A program made the position numbers and the translations under genes. The notes under the pieces are model-generated. The model was not told the origin of the DNA. It did not search any database and saw only the letters and a program-made list of their open reading frames with translations. DNA of 52,068 nt from the NCBI GenBank assembly GCA_011523845.1, contig WTFV01000215.1, forward strand, positions 1 to 52,068, in the 5' to 3' direction. Within the stretch, counting starts at the first letter, position 1. Each line of letters begins with the position of its first letter. This document shows positions 15,718 through 24,200 of the stretch, one piece after another. The DNA is from Acidobacteriota bacterium. GTDB taxonomy: Bacteria > Acidobacteriota > Vicinamibacteria > Vicinamibacterales > UBA8438.

Positions 15718-17549
15718 CGACCGGACTCGTCCACCGCGTCCAGAAACGCGGGCGCCGCGGCCCCGTCTCCCTTGATGAAGGTCCGGTCGAGCAGGACGTT
15801 GCCGTGGGCGCAGCTCGTCTCGGGGACGAGCGCGCAGGCGTGACAGGCGGCCCGGTTCAACAGGTCCGGCCCGTGCCCCTCCTGGCCGGCGCAGACCGGG
15901 TCGAGAGAGCACCACTCCGCCGCCTCGAAGGCGCCGGCCAGCAGCCGCAGGAACGGCCGGGGCCTCGCCAGCTCCACCAGGCCGCCCAGCGAGCCCTCCT
16001 CGTCCGCCACCGCGACGTAGATCAGGATCCCCGCCATCGGCTTCACGCCCGACCTGCAGTAGATCCGCTCCTTGAGCGACGCGGCGGGATAGCCCGCCTC
16101 CGCGTCGAGCCGCCGGATCAGGACGTGGGCCAGCGTATGCAACAACAGGAAGCGCGGCGACACGTCGAGGTCGTCGACCGCGGCGGACCGCCGGCGATGC
16201 CGTTCGGCGAAGGAGCCGGCGCGCGCGCAGAGCGCGGGCTCCTCCTCCCAGCGTTGCAGCGACGTCTCGTCGAGCGTGAAGAAGATGCCCTCGCCGTAGA
16301 GCTCCGCGGCGGGCAGCCAGCCGGCCTCGCCGGTGACGTCCGGCGATACCCGGCTCCCCTCTTCGCCGGTCCGCCGGAACCCCGTCAGGACCAGGATCTC
16401 CTTCAACCGGTTCACGGCGATCAGGCGACTGACGGCGGCGCGGGCGCGGCGCGCGGGACCGGCCGCCGATTCCAGATCCAGCGCCTTCCACGCCCGTGTC
16501 CGGTGCTCGGTCACGAAGTCCTCGTCTTCCTGCAGATTGGGGATCTCCTCGATCAGCGCGTGGTACTCGCCGGCCATCAGGTCGCCCTCGGCGAGCGCGC
16601 GATCGAACAGGGGATACCCCCTGTCGATCTGCTCCAGCGCCCGCTCGACGTCATCCGGCGTGCAACCGTACTCGCGGGCGAGGCGTCTGACCGTGCTTCT
16701 CCGCGCCAGGTCGTTCCTGGCCGCGCGGATCCGCTGCCGGTTGCGGGAGCTGCCGTAGAGTCGGTCGACCACCGTGCCGCGACGGATGCGCGATTCCGGC
16801 GGAATGACCAGCGCCGTGCGGCACTCGGCCGCGTGCACCCGGACGTCGTTGATCTCGAGCAGCCACGCCGGGGTCGCCGGCGCCTCGGCCGGGGGATCGG
16901 GAATCCAGGGCTGCTGCCACGCGTGCGGCGGGAACGGCGGCCGCAGCGACCACCCGCTCGCGCCGCAACGGCCGCAGGCGACCCGCCGCCGTCCCTCGCG
17001 CTCGACCAGCTTCAGGTAGGGATCGGTCCAGTCGGCACGACAATCACGCTGCGCCGGCCCGCGGGCGCTCGCGTGGGCCAGATCGTGCCAGGGCGCGTCG
17101 GCCAGGTAGCCTTCCTCGTGCACGAGCACCCAGGGCGCCTGCTCGAGTCTGCCCCCGCAGGCGCATTCTTCTCCCGCGGCGCCGGCGCCGGCGCCGCGTG
17201 GCGGATCGCCGGAGGTATCCTCCGCCCGGCGCCGCCAGGGCCTGTAGTGCAGCAGGCCGCACGCCAGGCAGCGGGTCCACAGCGGAAAGCGGCGCGCGGG
17301 TATCCAGCCGAGCACGGTCCCGTCATGTTCCGCCGCGACGGGCGGCGTGCACAGCACCTGGCTGATGCCGAGCGTCCTCCGCACCTGCTCGACGTAGCGG
17401 ATCTCCCGCCGCCGGGGATCGGCGCCCGGCGGGTCCCATCTGCGGATGTCCGGAACCGCCATGAGGCTGTCCGGTCCGCGCACGACGGCGCCGACCGAGC
17501 AGTGGCGCAACAGGTGCGAGAGCCGCACCGGCACGTATTCCTCGGTCAT
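15714..17549 (-). CDS. drmB: DISARM-type DrmB (DUF1998) protein
   Basis: The 611-aa protein has N-terminal zinc-binding pairs (CLACGLLHY, CACGGRL, CGRCGASGW), a middle helical region, and a C-terminal DUF1998 domain (RFLLLHTLAHVLIRRL, YPAASLKERIY). The closing cysteine cluster is CSLDPVC, then NRAACHACALVPETSC. This is the form found in DrmB, which works with DrmA in DISARM, where the pair binds DNA with free 5' ends and blocks incoming phage DNA. ATG 17549 is the drmB-proximal copy of a tandemly duplicated start region. The original coupling to drmA has been interrupted by that duplication. Confidence 0.85.
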   Translation of the reverse strand: MTEEYVPVRLSHLLRHCSVGAVVRGPDSLMAVPDIRRWDPPGADPRRREIRYVEQVRRTLGISQVLCTPPVAAEHDGTVLGWIPARRFPLWTRCLACGLLHYRPWRRRAEDTSGDPPRGAGAGAAGEECACGGRLEQAPWVLVHEEGYLADAPWHDLAHASARGPAQRDCRADWTDPYLKLVEREGRRRVACGRCGASGWSLRPPFPPHAWQQPWIPDPPAEAPATPAWLLEINDVRVHAAECRTALVIPPESRIRRGTVVDRLYGSSRNRQRIRAARNDLARRSTVRRLAREYGCTPDDVERALEQIDRGYPLFDRALAEGDLMAGEYHALIEEIPNLQEDEDFVTEHRTRAWKALDLESAAGPARRARAAVSRLIAVNRLKEILVLTGFRRTGEEGSRVSPDVTGEAGWLPAAELYGEGIFFTLDETSLQRWEEEPALCARAGSFAERHRRRSAAVDDLDVSPRFLLLHTLAHVLIRRLDAEAGYPAASLKERIYCRSGVKPMAGILIYVAVADEEGSLGGLVELARPRPFLRLLAGAFEAAEWCSLDPVCAGQEGHGPDLLNRAACHACALVPETSCAHGNVLLDRTFIKGDGAAAPAFLDAVDESGR

Positions 17550-17553
17550 GCAG

Positions 17554-17622
17554 CTATCGGGCGGCCACAGCCACGCGCAGCCCAGGAGTGGGAGAGCCGC
17601 ACCGGCACGTATTCTCGGTCAT
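17554..17622 (-). other. Mini-ORF 2 (decoy drmB start, frameshifted)
   Basis: Repeat copy 2 starts ATG ACC GAG, as drmB does. Because one base of the repeat is missing it leaves the drmB frame and stops at TAG 17554-17556 after 22 codons, 4 bp before the drmB ATG. Without the deletion it would end in TGA overlapping the drmB ATG. It may be a by-product of the duplication or a translational buffer. Confidence 0.4.
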
Positions 17623-17696
17623 GCAGCTATCGGGCGGCCACGGCCAAGCGCAGCCCAGGAGTAGGAGAGCCGCACCGGCGCGTATTCCTCAGTCAT
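17619..17696 (-). other. Mini-ORF 1 (decoy drmB start, overlapping the drmA stop)
   Basis: Repeat copy 3 gives ATG ACT GAG GAA and encodes MTEEYAPVRLS plus 14 residues. The ATG overlaps the drmA stop as ATGACTGA, presumably the ancestral drmA/drmB junction. Its TGA overlaps the next copy's ATG (ATGA at 17622). Ribosomes leaving drmA would be handed to this short frame before reaching drmB. Confidence 0.45.
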
Positions 17697-20600
17697 GGAG
17701 CTTCAGCATGCCCGTGCTCTCCACGTTGCGCATGGAATGCAGCGTCGGCCACAGGCCGGGCCGCGATTCTCCGTGGCCGCAGAGCAACCGGTCGGCATGC
17801 TTCTCGTTGTCCCGCACCTCGTAGTTGAGCTGTCGCCGGTCGGCCGCACAGCGCTGCGCCTCGTCGTGCCACTGCCCGACGAGGCGATCGAGGTGCGCGA
17901 CCGTCTCGAAGGCCTGGCTGTGCGCCGCCGCGCGGGTGCAGCGCCGCTTGAGCTCGGCGACCACCGCGGCGACCTCCGGGGAATCCCTGTCGAACCGCCC
18001 CGCCGACGCGTTCTCGCGGAGACGGTCGCAGCCGTGCCGCAGGGCGATGACCAGCGCCGCGTGCAGCGCCCGGGAGCGGGCCTGGGACGTGAAGGGCGTG
18101 ACGCTGCCCGGCTCCACGAAGCGATAGAAGGACTCGTGGTAGGCGCGGAAGCTCTCGTAGTGCGAGAGGCTGCGCGCCTGATGGCGGAAGTAGTTCGTCA
18201 GCACCAGGCCCGGCACGTCCGCCCGGCCCACCCGGCTGGTCGCCTGGATGTACTCCGCCGTGGTCAGCGGCTGGCCGTTGACCACCATCAGCGCGAGGCG
18301 CCCCACGTCGAGGCCCACCGACACCATGTTCGTCGCCAGGACCGCGTCCAGGCACTCGGCGTGCCCGCGCGGTCGCATCAACTGCTGGAAGGTCCGGGCG
18401 TTCTCCTGCGCCGTGCGCATGCTGGTGAGCTGCGCGACCCGCGCGTTCCGGATCCGTTCGGCAACGCCGTCGCGTTCGGAGACGCCGTCGCTCCCCGAGG
18501 CGACCTCCCCGGAGACGCCATCCTCCCCGGAAGGATGGTCGCTCCGCGCGTCGACGTCCAGCCGGCGGCGGTGCGCCGCCTCGCGCGCGAGCCGCCGGCC
18601 GAACGCGCGCACGTCCGTCACGAATGCGTTGTGGCTGTTCCCCACGCCCTTGAGGCTGCCGTGGTAGACGACCAGCGTCCACCAGGCGTCGAGCAACGCG
18701 CCCCGGTCCGCGTCGTCCTCGAAGGCGGCCAGCGGGCCGGCCAGCAGCGCCGCGGCGAGCGGCGCCAGGCAGTGCTGCTGATCGAGCAGGGGCGCCAGGT
18801 ACCCCACGTAGAGGCGGCCGGGACGATCGCGGTCCGTGCGGGCGAACCAGGAATCGTCGCACGACAGGCCGGGCGGCGGAAACACCGCCAGGTCCCGCGC
18901 GTACAGGCGCCGCACCTGTTCCCGCGCCCTGTGGATGGTAGCCGTGGACGCGACGTACTTGGGGCGCACGCCGCGCCGTACGAGCAGCGTGTCCAGACCG
19001 GCCTCGTACAGGCCGGCCAGCGATCCGAGCGGCCCGGTGATGAGGTGCAGCTCGTCCTGGATGATGAGCTCCGGCGGGCGGCAGCGACGGCCGGCGCCGA
19101 TCCCGAAGAACGCGCCGCTCCGCGTCTCCCACGCGAGGCGGGCGAACTTGTCGATGGTGCCGATCAACAGCGACGGCGGGCGGCGGTAGAGCGCCTCGTC
19201 CACCACGTTGCAGGGCAGCGGGCGGTCGTCCGCACCGAACGCGCACGCGGCGTTCGTGCAATGGAAGTGGAAGTCGTCCTCGGTGGCCTCGTAGCTGCGC
19301 GGGGTCTCGAACGGCGCCCGGCACCAGGGGCAGCGCTCCACCAGCAGGGCGTGCCGCGCCGCCGGCCGGCCCGCCACCAGGTCCTTCACGCGCTCGATGG
19401 CCTGCGTGAAACGGTTGGGGCTGATCTCGCCCCCGACCCAGATGCCGACCTCGATCGGGTCCGCCCCGAGCCGTCCGGGATTCTCCCGGCGCCTCAGTTC
19501 CAGGGCGCAGATCATGCGCGCCGCCCGTTCGAACTGCTGGCGGGTCAGCAGCCGCAGCGTGTAGCGCATGAGGGCCGTGGTGCCGCCGCCGGCCCCCGGG
19601 TGCTGCAGCCGGCGCCAGACGATCAGGAACGCAATCAGGCCCAGGTAGGCCTCCGTCTTGCCGCCGCCGGTCGGGAACCAGATCAGGTCCAGCACGTCCC
19701 GATGGTCGTCGTCCTCCCGGACCGCGGATTCCATGACCGTCAGCAGGAAGGCCAGTTGGAACGGCCGCCAGCGATAGCTCCGCGGTCCCGCCTCCTTCCC
19801 GTCGGCCCGATCGGCCTGCCCTTCCGCCCGGTCGGCCTGCCGCATCTGCTCCAGCATCGCCCGATTCGCCAGCCGGAACGACTCGGCCACGATACGGTCG
19901 GCGCGCAACAGGTCGACCGCGCGCTGCATGCGCGCGAGGGCAACGTCCATCCGGCCGCGGATGCGGGCCGCGGCCTCCCGCTCGCCGGCGGCCTGCAGAC
20001 CGGCTGCCGCTTCGCGCTGCTCCGCGACCCAGGCGCCGTACGCGGCCACGAAGCGCGCGAGCTCTTCCGGGCGGGACGCGGCGGCGAGCCGCGGGATGTC
20101 GAGGGCCGCATCGTCACCCGTGTCGACCGTCACCAGCGGCGTGTCGGTCGCGGGCATGAACTCGGACCGCAGGCGCGCACACCGACCCGGCTCCAAGCGC
20201 CAGTCGACGGCTGCGCCGTGGCCGACGGCGTAGATGCGCCGGTCCGCGTACTGCAGCTCGAGCTCCTGCTCTTCCTCCGTCAGCAGGCTCGGATCGACGC
20301 GCGGGTACTCGACGAGCTCGCCCGCCTCCACGACGCACTCGAGCCGCGCCTCGAACAGCGACCGCTCCGCCAGGTCCTGCGCCCGGGGACGCAGCGGGTC
20401 GTCGCGATCCAGCCGCTGCCGGTTGAACAGGGTGACCGTGAGAATGCGGCCGTCCAGAAAGGGCCGCGCGCGGACGTCGATGCCGGCCCGGCCGTCCCAG
20501 AACGACGCGTCCGCCGCCTCTCCGGACGGCCGGCTCCCTGCACGTGCCGCAGGTTCGGCGCGCGGCCGGCGCACTTCATGCTCGGCCAGCGCGGTTCGCT

Positions 20601-21027
20601 CGTACTCCACCGACCGGAAACGTCCCCGCTCGTCGCGTTCCCCGGTGCGCGTGTAGACCGCCGCCGACGCGGCGATCGAGAGCCGGGCGTCGCCGCGCAC
20701 GAAGCAGGAGAACCCCACCGCCGAGGGCGGCACGTAACGCCGCCGTCCGACGGATCGGGCGGCCGTGCGCTCCTTCGGCGTATCGGACCCTGCGAGCGCA
20801 TCCTCGTCCTCGTCTTCGTCCTCGTTCCCGGCGAGGGACGGACCGGCGTCGTTCACTCCGCCCGCCCCCGCGGGATCCGTGCCGGAGACGCCGGGCTGGA
20901 CGGGATACAGCACGCCCGTCGGATACCTGTCCAGCGGGGACACCCGCAGGTTGCCGTCCCCGGTCGGCCCCATGAGCTGCCGCCGCAGCCAGTCGACCAG
21001 CTTCCCGCGGGCTTCGACGTGGATCAA
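17689..21027 (-). CDS. drmA: DISARM-type helicase DrmA
   Basis: The 1112-aa SF2 helicase has an N-terminal domain with an acidic run (NEDEDEDED), Walker A FPTGGGKTEAY (about 447-457), a zinc-finger-like CPWC...CTNAAC insertion, the DEAH-box variant IIQDELHLI (about 655), TSTAT-type motif III ASTATI, and motifs V/VI NMVSVGLDVGRL and QATSRVGRADVPG. This is the diagnostic DrmA order. The start is a TTG at 21027; no ATG or GTG exists between it and the upstream in-frame TAA. A low-complexity insert (about 845-880, repeated DGVS) separates the helicase lobes. It heads the operon and is the motor partner of DrmB. Confidence 0.88.
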   Translation of the reverse strand: MIHVEARGKLVDWLRRQLMGPTGDGNLRVSPLDRYPTGVLYPVQPGVSGTDPAGAGGVNDAGPSLAGNEDEDEDEDALAGSDTPKERTAARSVGRRRYVPPSAVGFSCFVRGDARLSIAASAAVYTRTGERDERGRFRSVEYERTALAEHEVRRPRAEPAARAGSRPSGEAADASFWDGRAGIDVRARPFLDGRILTVTLFNRQRLDRDDPLRPRAQDLAERSLFEARLECVVEAGELVEYPRVDPSLLTEEEQELELQYADRRIYAVGHGAAVDWRLEPGRCARLRSEFMPATDTPLVTVDTGDDAALDIPRLAAASRPEELARFVAAYGAWVAEQREAAAGLQAAGEREAAARIRGRMDVALARMQRAVDLLRADRIVAESFRLANRAMLEQMRQADRAEGQADRADGKEAGPRSYRWRPFQLAFLLTVMESAVREDDDHRDVLDLIWFPTGGGKTEAYLGLIAFLIVWRRLQHPGAGGGTTALMRYTLRLLTRQQFERAARMICALELRRRENPGRLGADPIEVGIWVGGEISPNRFTQAIERVKDLVAGRPAARHALLVERCPWCRAPFETPRSYEATEDDFHFHCTNAACAFGADDRPLPCNVVDEALYRRPPSLLIGTIDKFARLAWETRSGAFFGIGAGRRCRPPELIIQDELHLITGPLGSLAGLYEAGLDTLLVRRGVRPKYVASTATIHRAREQVRRLYARDLAVFPPPGLSCDDSWFARTDRDRPGRLYVGYLAPLLDQQHCLAPLAAALLAGPLAAFEDDADRGALLDAWWTLVVYHGSLKGVGNSHNAFVTDVRAFGRRLAREAAHRRRLDVDARSDHPSGEDGVSGEVASGSDGVSERDGVAERIRNARVAQLTSMRTAQENARTFQQLMRPRGHAECLDAVLATNMVSVGLDVGRLALMVVNGQPLTTAEYIQATSRVGRADVPGLVLTNYFRHQARSLSHYESFRAYHESFYRFVEPGSVTPFTSQARSRALHAALVIALRHGCDRLRENASAGRFDRDSPEVAAVVAELKRRCTRAAAHSQAFETVAHLDRLVGQWHDEAQRCAADRRQLNYEVRDNEKHADRLLCGHGESRPGLWPTLHSMRNVESTGMLKLHD

Positions 21028-21059
21028 GCGCGGCCTGCTCCGCCGTTCGACACGGGGAA

Positions 21060-21065
21060 CTTATA
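21060..21065 (-). promoter_or_regulatory. Possible -10 box for the drmA operon
   Basis: Read on the minus strand, TATAAG lies 33 bp upstream of the drmA start in otherwise GC-rich sequence. No clear -35 partner is visible. It is the only AT-rich hexamer of this kind in the 146-bp gap. Confidence 0.25.
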
Positions 21066-21173
21066 TCATCCGCGGCGACCGGCCCCCGCCGGCGGCGTAT
21101 CGGGTGGGATGGATTGCGAATCGCCGGCTGTTGCGTTGCCCGCTGGGGCAGCCTTGCGCTGTACCCTACCGGC

Positions 21174-22688
21174 CTAGTTTGCTCCGGGTTCGGCGCCGAG
21201 CTCGACGAGATATTCGACGACGCTCTCGTACTGCAGCGCCTCGGCCTCGTCGAGCACCGTGCGCCCGGTCGCGTCGACTGCGTTGACGTCGACGCCGAGC
21301 TCGACGGCGAGCATGGCCGCTTCGAGGATCCGTAGCTCCGCCGTGGGCGCGCCGCTGTACGGCACCCAGGGCCGGGCGCGGCGGCCGGCCATGCCGAAGG
21401 CGGCCATCAGGGTCGTGGTGCGCTCGGTCTGCCACTGCATGCGGCCGTCGACGATGTAGTCGACCTCGTGCACGAAGTGCGGGTCGGCGCCGTGATCGGC
21501 GAGCATCCGCATCAGGTCGATACGCGCGAACCGCGCGGCGAGCCAGAAGGGACTCGCGCCGACGAACGGCGGCGGATAGTGGTGGTCGCGCGACGCGCGG
21601 CGGGTCGGCGTCCAGGTCAGCAGCGGCTGGTTGGGATCGGCCCCGTGCGCGAGAAGGGCCGCGACCATCCGGCGGTCGTTGCGCATCACCGCATCGTGCA
21701 GCGGGGCGAAGCCGGCATCGGCGGCGTTCGGGTCCGCCCCGTTCTCGAGGAGGAACTCCAGCAGCTCGCGGTGGCCGCCGTGGGCCGCCAGCACGGCCGC
21801 GCTGACCCCCCAGGCGTCGGCGTCGTCGACATTGGCGCCGGCCGCTACGAGGACGCGCGCCGACGGCAGGTCGCCGGCGCGGACCGCGAAGAGCAGCGCG
21901 GTGTTGCCGCCGTGGGGAATCTCGCGGTTGTACTCCGGCCGGCTGTGCGGGGGAACGGCCATTACCTGCGTCCAGATGTCCGAACGGATGTTCAGGTCGG
22001 CGCCGGCTTCCAGCAGCGCACGGACCACCTCCGGATGGTGCTGCGCCGCCGCCCACATGAGCGCCGTCTGCCCGCGCGAGCCCTGCCGGTCGAGATCGGC
22101 GCCGGCTGCGGCGAGTTGCTCCACCACCTCCGCGCTGCCCGCCCGGGCGGCCACCATGACCGGCGTCTCGCCGCTCAGGAGCTCGCGGTTCGGGTCGGCG
22201 CCGGCTTCCAGCAGCATGCGCACCACGGCCGTACTGCGGTTCTCGCTGGCCGCCCAGAGCGGAGTCGCCCCCAGATCGTTGCCCGCGCCGGCGTCGGCGC
22301 CCGCTTCGATGAGCAGCCGGACGGTCTCGATGTCGTCGCGGTGGCTCGCCCAGAGCAGCGCGGTCGAGCCGTCCAGCTCGGCCGCGCCGGCATCGGCGCC
22401 GGCCTCCAGCAGTGCCCGGACCCCGGCAGCGTCACCCGCCCTGGCCGCCTCGATCAGTCCCGGCGCGGCATCGGACTCGACCACGCCGGCCGGCTCCGGC
22501 TCGACGACCTGCGCCGCTGCGCCGACCGGCGCCAGAAGAAGCACCGCGGCCAGCGCCGCGCGCCCGGCAACCGCGGCCAGCGCCGCGCGCCCAGCAACCG
22601 CCGCACCGACGCGCACGCGATGCTTGTCGGCCCGCTGGACGACGGCCCACGGCCAAGGGCAATCGGCAACGAACAGTCTGGTGCGCAT
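21174..22688 (-). CDS. Exported ankyrin-repeat protein
   Basis: The 504-aa protein has a signal peptide ending near VGAAAQ, then about ten ankyrin repeats (GLIEAARAGDAAGVRALLEAGAD; GATPLWAASENRSTAVVRML; GQTALMWAAAQHHPEVVRAL; GNTALLFAVRAGDLPSARVL; FAPLHDAVMRNDRRMVAALL). It is probably a periplasmic or outer-membrane protein-interaction scaffold. ATG 22688 follows AGGAGG. It lies 56 bp after the DUF1552 gene on the same strand. Ankyrin proteins accompany DUF1592/DUF1552 pairs in related genomes, to my recollection, so it probably belongs to that operon and not to the drm operon downstream. Confidence 0.9.
   Translation of the reverse strand: MRTRLFVADCPWPWAVVQRADKHRVRVGAAVAGRAALAAVAGRAALAAVLLLAPVGAAAQVVEPEPAGVVESDAAPGLIEAARAGDAAGVRALLEAGADAGAAELDGSTALLWASHRDDIETVRLLIEAGADAGAGNDLGATPLWAASENRSTAVVRMLLEAGADPNRELLSGETPVMVAARAGSAEVVEQLAAAGADLDRQGSRGQTALMWAAAQHHPEVVRALLEAGADLNIRSDIWTQVMAVPPHSRPEYNREIPHGGNTALLFAVRAGDLPSARVLVAAGANVDDADAWGVSAAVLAAHGGHRELLEFLLENGADPNAADAGFAPLHDAVMRNDRRMVAALLAHGADPNQPLLTWTPTRRASRDHHYPPPFVGASPFWLAARFARIDLMRMLADHGADPHFVHEVDYIVDGRMQWQTERTTTLMAAFGMAGRRARPWVPYSGAPTAELRILEAAMLAVELGVDVNAVDATGRTVLDEAEALQYESVVEYLVELGAEPGAN
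22546..22599. repeat. 27-bp tandem duplication within the ankyrin gene's signal peptide
   Basis: Two adjacent 27-bp copies (GCGGCCAGCGCC...GCAACC, one mismatch) at 22546-22572 and 22573-22599 encode a doubled AAVAGRAAL in the signal peptide. Being in multiples of three it keeps the frame but lengthens the segment before the hydrophobic core. Confidence 0.8.
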
Positions 22689-22744
22689 CGCTGTGCTCCT
22701 CCTGAACGCCTGCGCTCTCGACGGAGTCCGTGACACTGCTCGGA

Positions 22745-24079
22745 CTACAGATCCGAAAGGGTATCCAGCGGCAGCCTTCCGGTGCTGCCGCCGACCCGGT
22801 CGACCGGAACGTCCATCTTGTCCATCAGCGTGAGCAGCAGGTTGGCCAGCGACGGCTCGTTCCCGTAGCGGATGTGCCGCCCGCTCGGCAGCCGTCCGGC
22901 CCCGCCGCCGAGGAGCATGATCGGCAGGTTGTCGCCCGAGTGGCGCGTGCTGTTGGACAGGCCCGTGCCATACATGATGGTGGTGTGGTCGAGCAGGTTG
23001 CCGTCGCCGTCCGGGGTCGCCCGCAGCTTCGCCACGTACTTCGAGAAGAGCTCCGCGTGGTAGCGGTTGATCTTCGACATGTGCGCGACCAGCTCCGGCA
23101 GGTTGTTGTGGTGCGACAGCGGATGGTGCGCCTCCGGCACGCCGATCTGCGGGTAGGGGCGCGCGCTCTGCTCCTTGCCGATCATGAACGTGATGACCCG
23201 CGTCAGGTCCGACTGGAACGCGAGGAGCTGCAGGTCGAGCATCAGCTCCAGGTGATCCTCGAAGGCCGGCGGCGCGCCCTGCGGCTGCCGCATCTCGGGC
23301 AGCTCCAGGTCGCTCTGCTCCTCCGCCCGCTGGATCCGGCGCTCCACGTCGCGAACCGATTCGGTGTACTCGTCCAGCTTCACCTGGTCGTGCACGCCGA
23401 GCTCGCGTTTCAGGTCGGCGAGCTTCCCGGTCACCGCGTCGAGCAGGCTCTTGTGCTGGCGCATCCGCGCCTGGCGCGCCTCCCGGTCGGTGCTGCCGCT
23501 GTCGCCGAACAGGGTCTCGAAGACGGCGCGCGGATTCCACTCCATCGGGAGCGGCTGGGTCTTGCTGCGCCACGAGATCGTGTGCGTGTAGACGCAGCTC
23601 AGGTTGCCGGTGCAGGCGCCGGCGTTGTTCGGCCGGTCCATGGCCACCGCGAGCGACGCCACCTGCGTGTCCCGGGCGAAGTGCCGCGCCAGCAACTGGT
23701 CCATCGAGACCTCGCCGAGGATCTCGGTCTCGTTGCGGCCGCCCTGCGTCATGCCGGTCAGGAACGACCCGGAGGCGCCGGCATGGATGTAGTTCCAGCT
23801 CGACTTCAGCCCCGAGAGCACGATCATCTGGTCGCGGAACGGGGCGAGCGGCTCGAGGATGCGCGATATCTCGAAGTCCGTCCCCTCCCCCTTCGGCGTC
23901 CAGTACGGCATCGCCATCCCGTTCGGGGTGTAGAACGCCTGGAAGCGCGGCACGGGCTTCGCCGCGGCCCGCGCGGCCGACGCAACCGGGGCCATCGCGT
24001 CGAGGAACGGCAGCGCGAGCGTCGCGCCGATGCCTCTGAGAACGGTCCGCCGTGGCAACGACTTGTTGATCAGGGTCAT
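22745..24079 (-). CDS. DUF1552 protein with Tat signal
   Basis: The 444-aa protein starts MTLINKSLPRRTVLRGIG, a twin-arginine-type signal, then LALPFLDAM. The body matches DUF1552 (FYTPNGMAMPYWTPKGEG; HAGASGSFLTG; MYGTGLSNSTRHSGDNLPIMLLGG), a family akin to the sulfatase-like DUF1501 proteins. DUF1552 genes almost always sit next to DUF1592 cytochrome genes, as here (121 bp downstream). The pair is common in Planctomycetota, Verrucomicrobiota and Acidobacteriota; its substrate is not established. The start 24 codons further upstream would bury the Tat motif. Confidence 0.9.
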   Translation of the reverse strand: MTLINKSLPRRTVLRGIGATLALPFLDAMAPVASAARAAAKPVPRFQAFYTPNGMAMPYWTPKGEGTDFEISRILEPLAPFRDQMIVLSGLKSSWNYIHAGASGSFLTGMTQGGRNETEILGEVSMDQLLARHFARDTQVASLAVAMDRPNNAGACTGNLSCVYTHTISWRSKTQPLPMEWNPRAVFETLFGDSGSTDREARQARMRQHKSLLDAVTGKLADLKRELGVHDQVKLDEYTESVRDVERRIQRAEEQSDLELPEMRQPQGAPPAFEDHLELMLDLQLLAFQSDLTRVITFMIGKEQSARPYPQIGVPEAHHPLSHHNNLPELVAHMSKINRYHAELFSKYVAKLRATPDGDGNLLDHTTIMYGTGLSNSTRHSGDNLPIMLLGGGAGRLPSGRHIRYGNEPSLANLLLTLMDKMDVPVDRVGGSTGRLPLDTLSDL

Positions 24080-24200
24080 GTCCGCCGTCTCCTCTGTGCC
24101 GTCCCTCGCCGTCTCGATTTCCGAGCAGCGCGCCACGAGGCGCGCCACGCTCTCCAGTCCACGTCGCCTGCGCGGGGGCGGATCCCTGCCGCGCAGATTC

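Larger units (their letters stand above)
17518..17697. repeat. Tandem ~73-bp repeat duplicating the start of drmB
   Basis: The unit GAGAGCCGCACCGGC, then CGTATTCCTC, then GTCATG begins at 17518, 17592 and 17665 (spacings 74 and 73 bp). Copy 1 holds the real start of drmB. Copy 2 is nearly identical but lacks one C in the CCTC run. Copy 3 diverges into the end of drmA after its ATG. Copies 1 and 2 each carry a ~42-bp segment (CAGCTATCGGGCGGCCAC and CAGCCCAGGAGT, with a few bases between) not found in drmB itself. Confidence 0.9.

Noticed and set aside
17518..17697. CRISPR array
   Set aside because: The repeats are contiguous ~73-bp tandem units with no variable spacers and derive from the drmB start region.
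9084..21027. Canonical BREX, DISARM or Dpd system
   Set aside because: No PglX/PglZ/BrxL, no DrmC or DISARM methylase, and no DpdA-like transglycosylase are present in the window.
17695..21177. A plus-strand open frame of over 1100 codons opposite drmA
   Set aside because: High GC suppresses stop codons on the opposite strand. Its composition is Arg/Ala/Gly/His-rich with no motif, while drmA shows all helicase motifs.
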